From positions 1-40,723 of the forward strand of contig NW_003121676.1 of NCBI RefSeq assembly GCF_000003605.2: a DNA stretch of 40,723 nucleotides, in the 5' to 3' direction. Positions 35,142 to 40,723 of the stretch are shown here, piece after piece. This DNA comes from Saccoglossus kowalevskii (lineage: Eukaryota > Hemichordata > Enteropneusta > Harrimaniidae). The position numbers and the translations under genes were made by a program. Numbering within the stretch: the first letter of the stretch is position 1; each line of letters begins with the position of its first letter. The notes below the pieces were generated by a model that saw only the letters and a list, made by a program, of their open reading frames with translations, was not told the DNA's origin and did not search any database.

Positions 35142-37483
35142 ATTGTCAGTAGACCAATTGAAAACCTGCATGTAAATGTTCGTATTACAGCTCATTATGA
35201 AAAGACCAATTAAAAACCTGCCTGTAAATGGACATATTACAGCTGAATATGAGTATACCAATTAAAAACCTGCCTGTACATGTTCGCATTACAGCTCATT
35301 ATCATTAGACCAATTGAAAACCTGCATGTAAATGTTCGTATTACAGCTCATTGTGAGAAAACGAATTGAAATCCTGCATGTAAATGTACATATTACAGCT
35401 CATTATGAGTAGACCAATTGAAAACCTGCTTGTAAATGTTCGTATTACAGATCATTGCCGTGAACCAATTGAAAACCTTCATGTAAATGTGCGTATTACA
35501 GCTCATTATGAGAAGAGTAATTAAAAACCTGCAAGAAAATGTGCGTATTACAGCTCACTTTGAGTAGACCAATTGAAAACATGCATGTAAATGTTCGTAT
35601 TACAGCTCATTGCGGTGCACCAATTGAGAACCTGCATGTAAATGTTCGTATTACAGCTCATTTTGAGTAGACCAATTGAAAACCTGCATGTAAATGTGCA
35701 TATTACAGCTCATTATCAGTAGACCAATTGAAAACCTGCATGTAAATCTTCGTATTACAGCTCATTATCTGTAGACCAATTAAAAAAACTGCATGTAAAT
35801 GTTCGTATTAGAGCTCATTATGAGTAGACCAATTGAAAACCTGGATGTAAATGTTCGTATTACAGCTCCTGGTGTGAAGACCACTTGAAAACCTGCCTGT
35901 AAATGTGCATATTGCAGCTCATTATGAGTGAACCAATTAAAAATCTGCATGTAAATGTTCGTACTACAGCTCATTATGAGTAGACCAATTGAAAACCTGC
36001 ATGTAAATGTTCGTATCACAGCTCATTATGAGTAGACCAATTGAAAACCTGCCTGTAAATGTTCGTATTACAGCTCATTATGAGTAGACCAATTGAAAAC
36101 CTGCATGTAAATGTTCGTATTACAGCTCATTATCTGTAGACCAATTAAAAAACTGCATGTAAATGTTCGTATTAGAGCTCATTATGAGTAGACCAATTGA
36201 AAACCTGGATGTAAATGTTCGTATTACAGCTCCTGGTGTGAAGACCACTTGAAAACCTGCCTGTAAATGTGCATATTGCAGCTCATTATGAGTGAACCAA
36301 TTAAAAATCTGCATGTAAATGTTCGTATTACAGCTCATTATGAGTAGACCAATTGAAAACCTGCATGTAAATGTTCGTATCACAGCTCATTATGAGTAGA
36401 CCAATTGAAAACCTGCCTGTAAATGTTCGTATTACAGCTCATTGTGAGAATACGAATTGAAATCCTACATGTAAATGTACATATTACAGCTCATTATGAG
36501 TAGACCAATTGAAAACCTGCTTGTAAATGTTCGTATTACAGCTCATTGCCGTGAACCAATTGAAAACCTTCATGTAAATGTGCGTATTACAGCTCATTAT
36601 GAGAAGAGTAATTAGAAACCTGCAAGAAAATGTGCGTATTACAGCTCACTTTGAGTAGACAATTGAAAACATGCATGTAAATGTTCGTATTACAGCTCAT
36701 TGCGGTGCACCAATTGAGAACCTGCATGTAAATGTTCGTATTACAGCTCATTTTGAGTAGACCAATTGAAAACCTGCATGTAAATGTTCGTATTACAGCT
36801 CATTGCGGTGGACCAATTGAAAACCTGCATGTAAATGTTCGTATTACAGCTCATTATCTGTAGACCAATTAAAAAACTGCATGTAAATGTTCGTATTAGA
36901 GCTCATTATGAGTAGACCAATTGAAAACCTGGATGTAAATGTTCGTATTACAGCTCCTGGTGTGAAGACCACTTGAAAACCTGCCTGTAAATGTGCATAT
37001 TGCAGCTCATTATGAGTGAACCAATTAAAAATCTGCATGTAAATGTTCGTATTACAGCTCATTATGAGTAGACCAATTGAAAACCTGCATGTAAATGTTC
37101 GTATCACAGCTCATTATGAGTAGACCAATTGAAAACCTGCCTGTAAATGTTCGTATTACAGCTCATTATGAGTAGACCAATTGAAAACCTGCATGTAAAT
37201 GTTCGTATCACAGCTCATTATGAGTAGACCACTTGAAAACCTGCCTGTAAATGTGCATATTGCAGCTCATTATGAGTGAACCAATTACAAATCTGCATGT
37301 AAATGTTCGTATTACAGCTCATTATGAGTAGACCAATTGAAAACCTGCATGTAAATGTTCGTATCACAGCTCATTATGAGTAGACCAATTGACAACCTGC
37401 CTGTAAATGTTCGTATTACAGCTCATTATGAGTAGACCAATTGAAAACCTGGATGTAAATGTTCGTATTACAGCTCATTATGA
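35142..37483. repeat. Rear beta unit plus two extra J/K modules
   Basis: E monomers lie at 35,363 (GAAAACGAATTG) and 36,454 (GAATACGAATTG). J monomers lie at 35,866, 36,230 and 36,954. The J/K modules near 36,120-36,383 and 36,844-37,107 are near-identical, 724 bp apart, with ATTAGAGCTC in each. A chimeric J-like monomer lies at 37,207-37,258. Confidence 0.83.
37207..37258. other. Chimeric consensus/J monomer
   Basis: The head CTCATTATGAGTAGACC is of consensus type. The remainder (ACCACTTG, CCTGCCTG, GTGCAT) is of J type, and the next monomer is a K, as after every true J. The exchange point is at about monomer positions 14-24. It is consistent with a crossover joining two J/K modules. Confidence 0.8.
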
Positions 37484-37957
37484 GTACACTGTAGTCCAAT
37501 TGAAAACCTGCATGTCAATGTGCGTATTACAGCTCATTATGAGAAGACCAATTAAAAACCTGCAAGTAAATGTGCGTATTACAGCTCATTATGAGTAGAC
37601 CAATTGAAAACCTGCATGTAAATGTTCGTACTACAACTCATTATGAGTAGACCAATCGAAAACCTGGATGTAATTGTTCGTATTACAGCTCATTATGAGT
37701 ACACTGTAGTCCAATTGAAAACCTGCATGCAAATGTGCGTATTACAGCTCATTATGAGAAGACCAATTAAAAACCTGCAAGTAAATGTGCGTATTACAGC
37801 TTATTTTGAGTAGACCAATTGAAAACATGCATGTAAATGTTCGTATTACAGCTCATTGCGGTGCACTAATTGAGAACCTGCATGTAAATGTTCGTATTAC
37901 GGCTCATTATGAGAAGACCAATTCAAAAACATCCTGTAAATGTGCATATTAAAGCTT
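37484..37957. repeat. Beta higher-order core, copy 5
   Basis: D 37,484, D 37,699 and HindIII 37,952 have the 215/253-bp spacing. It lies 2816 bp after copy 4 and 1467 bp before copy 6. The CATGTCAATG variant after the first D is shared with copy 6. Confidence 0.88.
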
Positions 37958-38950
37958 ATTATCAGTAGACCAATTGAAAACCTGCATGTAAATGTTCGTA
38001 TTACAGCTCATTATGAGAAGACCAATTAAAAACTTGCCTTTAAATGGGCATATTACAGCTCAATATGAGTATACCAATTAAAAACCTGCCTGTAAATGTT
38101 CGCATTACAGCTCATTATCATTAGACCAATTGAAAACCTGCATGTAAATGTTCGTATTACAGCTCATTTTGAGAATACGAATTGAAATCCTACATGTAAA
38201 TGTACATATTACAGCTCATTATGAGTAGACCAATTGAAAACATGCTAGTAAATGTTCGTATTACAGCTCATTGCCGTGAACCAATTGAAAACCTTCATGT
38301 AAATGTGCGTATTACAGCTCATTATGAGAAGAGTAATTAGAAACCTGCAAGAAAATGTGCGTATTACAGCTCACTTTGAGTAGACCAATTGAAAACATGC
38401 ATGTAAATGTTCGTATTACAGCTCATTGCGGTGCACCAATTGGGAACCTGCATGTAAATGTTCGTATTACAGCTCATTTTGAGTAGAACAATTGAAAACC
38501 TGCATGTAAATGTTCGTATTACAGCTCATTGCGGTGGACCAATTGAAAACCCGCATGTAAATCTTCGTATTACAGCTCATTATCTGTAGACCAATTAAAA
38601 AAACTGCATGTAAATGTTCGTATTAGAGCTCATTATGAGTAGACCAATTGAAAACCTGGATGTAAATGTTCGTATTACAGCTCCTGGTGTGAAGACCACT
38701 TGAAAACCTGCCTGTAAATGTGCATATTGCAGCTCATTATGAGTGAACCAATTAAAAATCTGCATGTAAATGTTCGTACTACAGCTCATTATGAGTAGAC
38801 CAATTGAAAACCTGCATGTAAATGTTCGTATCACAGCTCATTATGAGTAGACCAATTGAAAACCTGCCTGTAAATGTTCGTATTACAGCTCATTATGAGT
38901 AGACCAATTGAAAACCTGCCTGTAAATGTTCGTATTACAGCTCATTATGA
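37958..38950. repeat. Rear part of beta unit 5
   Basis: The order is consensus, B, GTATACC, F, E (38,179, with TTTTGAGAATACG), a CTAG monomer, G, AGAGTAATT, M, C, TTTTGAG, GCGGTGG, ATCTGTAG, ATTAGAGCTC, J (38,681) and K. It matches 35.14-36.06 kb at offset 2815-2816, including the extra A residues in AATTAAAAAAACTG and the GTACTACAGC change. Confidence 0.85.
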
Positions 38951-39424
38951 GTACACTGTAGTCCAATTGAAAACCTGCATGTCAATGTGCGTAATACAGC
39001 TCATTATGAGAAGACCAATTAAAAACCTGCAAGTAAATGTGCGTATTACAGCTCATTATGAGTAGACCAATTGAAAACCTGCATGTACATGTTCGTATTA
39101 CAACTCATTATGAGTAGACCAATCGAAAACCTGGATGTAAATGTTCGTATTACAGCTCATTATGAGTACACTGTAGTCCAATTGAAAACCTGCATACAAA
39201 TGTGCGTATTACAGCTCATTATGAGAAGACCAATTAAAAACCTGCTAGTAAATGTGCGTATTACAGCTCATTTTGAGTAGACCAATTGAAAACATGCATG
39301 TAAATGTTCGTATTACAGCTCATTGCGGTGCACCAATTGAGAACCTGCATGTAAATGTTCGTATTACGGCTCATTATGAGAAGACCAATTCAAAAACATC
39401 CTGTAAATATGCATATTTAAGCTT
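38951..39424. repeat. Beta higher-order core, copy 6
   Basis: D 38,951, D 39,166 and HindIII 39,419 have the 215/253-bp spacing. The HindIII dimer reads CATATTTAAGCTT here instead of CATATTAAAGCTT. The second D is followed by ATACAAATG, a one-base change from the octamer-bearing version. Confidence 0.87.
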
Positions 39425-40723
39425 ATTATCAGTAGACCAATTGAAAACCTGCATGTAAATGTTCGTATTACAGCTCATTATGAGAAGACCAATTAAAAAC
39501 CTGCCTGTAAATGGTCATATTACAGCTCAATATGAGTATACCAATTAAAAACCTGCCTGTAAATGTTCGCATTACAGCTCATTATCATTAGACCAATTGA
39601 AAACCTGCATGTAAATGTTCGTATTACAGCTCATTGTGAGAAGACGAATTGAAATCCTACATGTAAATGTACATATTACAGCTCATTATGAGTAGACCAA
39701 TTGAAAACCTGCTTGTAAATGTTCGTATTACAGCTCATTGCGGCGAACCAATTAAAAATCTGCATGTAAATGTTCCTATTACAGCTCATTATGAGTAGAC
39801 CAATTGAAAACCTGCATGTAAATGTTCGTATTACAGCTCATTATAAGTAGACCAATCGAAATCTGGATGTAAATGTTCGTATTACAGCTCATTATGAGTA
39901 GTCCAATTGAAACCTGCATGTAAATGTTCGTTTTACAGCTCATTATGAGCAGACCAATTGAAAACATGCATGTAAATGTGCGTATTACAGCTCATTATGA
40001 GTAGACCAATTGAAAACCTGCATGTAAATATTCGTATTACAGCTCATTATGAGTAGACCAATTGAAAACCTGGATGTAAATGTTCGTATTACAGCTCCTG
40101 GTGTGAAGACCACTTGAAAACCTGCCTGTAAATGTGCATATTGCAGCTCATTATGAGTGAACCAATTAAAAATCTGCATGTAAATGTTCGTATTACAGCT
40201 CATTATGAGTAGACCAATTGAAAACCTGCATGTAAATGTTCGTATTACAGCTCATTATGAGTAGACCAATTGAAAACCTGCCTGTAAATGTTCGTATTAC
40301 AGCTCATTATGAGTAGACCAATTGAAAACCTGCATGTAAATGTTCGTATTACAACTCATTATGAGTAGACCAATCGAAAACCTGCATGTAAATGTTCGTA
40401 TTACAGCTCATTATGAGTACACTGTAGTCCTATTGAAAACCTGCATGCAAATGTTCGTATTACAGCTCATTGTGGTGCACCAATTGAGAACCTGCATGTA
40501 AATGTTCGTATTACAGCTCATTATGAGAAGACCAATTAAAAACCTACCTGTAAATGGGCATATTACAGCTCAATATGAGTATACCAATTAAAAACCTGCC
40601 TGTAAATGTTCGCATTACAGCTCATTATCATTAGACCAATTGAAAACCTGCATGTAAATGTTCGTATTACAGCTCATTGTGAGAAGACGAATTGAAATCC
40701 TACATGTAAATGTACATATTACA
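39425..40723. repeat. Right end of the window, satellite continuing off the edge
   Basis: The segment contains E (39,645 and 40,689), H, I, AGTAGTCC, GAGCAGACC, J (40,094), K and D (40,417). Two monomers near 39,858 and 39,909 are a base or two short in the A tract (CGAAATCTGG, TTGAAACCTG). The last bases lie inside an E monomer, so the array has not ended. Confidence 0.85.

Larger units (their letters stand above)
1..40723. repeat. 52-bp tandem satellite array filling the entire window
   Basis: Every part of the window can be read as head-to-tail copies of a 52-bp unit beginning ATTACAGCTC and ending TTCGT, about 780 copies, all in the same orientation. The consensus has A18 T16 C9 G9. Fixed landmarks are CTCATTATGAG, CCAATTG, GAAAACC, TGCATG, TGTAAAT and TTCG. 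Copies differ mainly by substitutions that define recurrent subtypes, a recurring 7-bp insertion, and rare 1-3 bp indels. No unique DNA interrupts the array and it continues beyond both edges. Long satellites of this type are typical of eukaryotic heterochromatin; the chromosomal location and species are not determinable here. I do not recognise the family. Confidence 0.98.

Noticed and set aside
1-40723. CRISPR array
   Set aside because: The regular spacing is due to head-to-tail monomers. There are no unique spacers between conserved repeats, no leader and no cas genes.
1-40723. CCAAT boxes (in most monomers) as promoters
   Set aside because: CCAATTG is part of the monomer consensus, so its repetition gives no evidence of promoter function.
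1-40723. CENP-B box
   Set aside because: No monomer subtype contained the TTCG(T/N)TGG...CGGGA arrangement. TTCG is present but the GC-rich right half is missing.
1-40723. Bacterial, phage or viral origin
   Set aside because: There are no genes, ribosome binding sites, terminal repeats or coding density. A 40-kb simple satellite fits a eukaryotic nuclear genome far better.
1-40723. A single fixed-length higher-order repeat
   Set aside because: Distances between successive E monomers range from 468 to 3080 bp and between HindIII sites from 674 to 5014 bp. Only sub-blocks have constant length.

Overview
The whole 40.7 kb window is one uninterrupted tandem satellite array. The basic monomer is 52 bp, about 35% G+C (18 of 52 bases in the consensus I read off), with roughly 780 head-to-tail copies in one orientation. 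No single-copy DNA, transposon, RNA gene or credible protein-coding gene was seen, and the array runs off both ends. This is the pattern of nuclear eukaryotic heterochromatin (centromeric, pericentromeric or subtelomeric). The species cannot be named from the sequence and I do not recognise the monomer as a named family.

Monomer numbering used here starts at ATTACAGCTC (positions 1-10). A CTCATTATGAG dyad follows at 8-18, then CCAATTG at 23-29, an A4/A5 tract inside GAAAACC at 29-35, TGCATG at 36-41, TGTAAAT at 40-46 and a CpG inside TTCG at 48-51. Diverged monomer subtypes recur in fixed orders: D carries a 7-bp insertion and is 59 bp; B has AGAAGACC and AATTAAAA; M has TTTTGAG and AACATGCATG; C has GCGGTGCACC; N/N' is a dimer with a HindIII site; E has GAATTGAAATCC; F has ATCATTAG; G has GCCGTGAACC; H has GCGGCGAACC; I has ATAAGTAGACCAATCG; J has CTCCTGGTG; K has GAGTGAACC; L has CTCCTTGTGAG.

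Two families of higher-order repeats dominate. The alpha macro-repeat starts with D followed by AGAGTAAAT and ends in L monomers. It occupies about 2.99-7.06, 7.53-10.44, 14.36-17.39 and 23.80-25.93 kb, with partial copies at 1.64-2.99, 10.44-11.80 and 12.95-13.93 kb. The beta higher-order repeat contains a 474-bp core (D, 215 bp, D, 253 bp, HindIII) present six times: near 0.9 kb and five times between 29.8 and 39.4 kb. Between them lie a 3.3-kb block (18.25-21.54 kb) copied to 26.70-29.10 kb with an 886-bp internal deletion, and a J/K-rich region at 30.4-33.0 kb.

The window works as a record of unequal exchange: constant-offset duplications, in-register one- and two-monomer deletions, chimeric monomers at breakpoints, and subtype signatures confined to particular segments. 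Possible functional properties are inferences only: the 52-bp period equals about five helical turns, one CpG per consensus monomer, and a dyad-symmetric 7-bp insertion often linked to an octamer ATGCAAAT. All offsets were obtained by eye from shared rare variants. Block edges are accurate to about one monomer.
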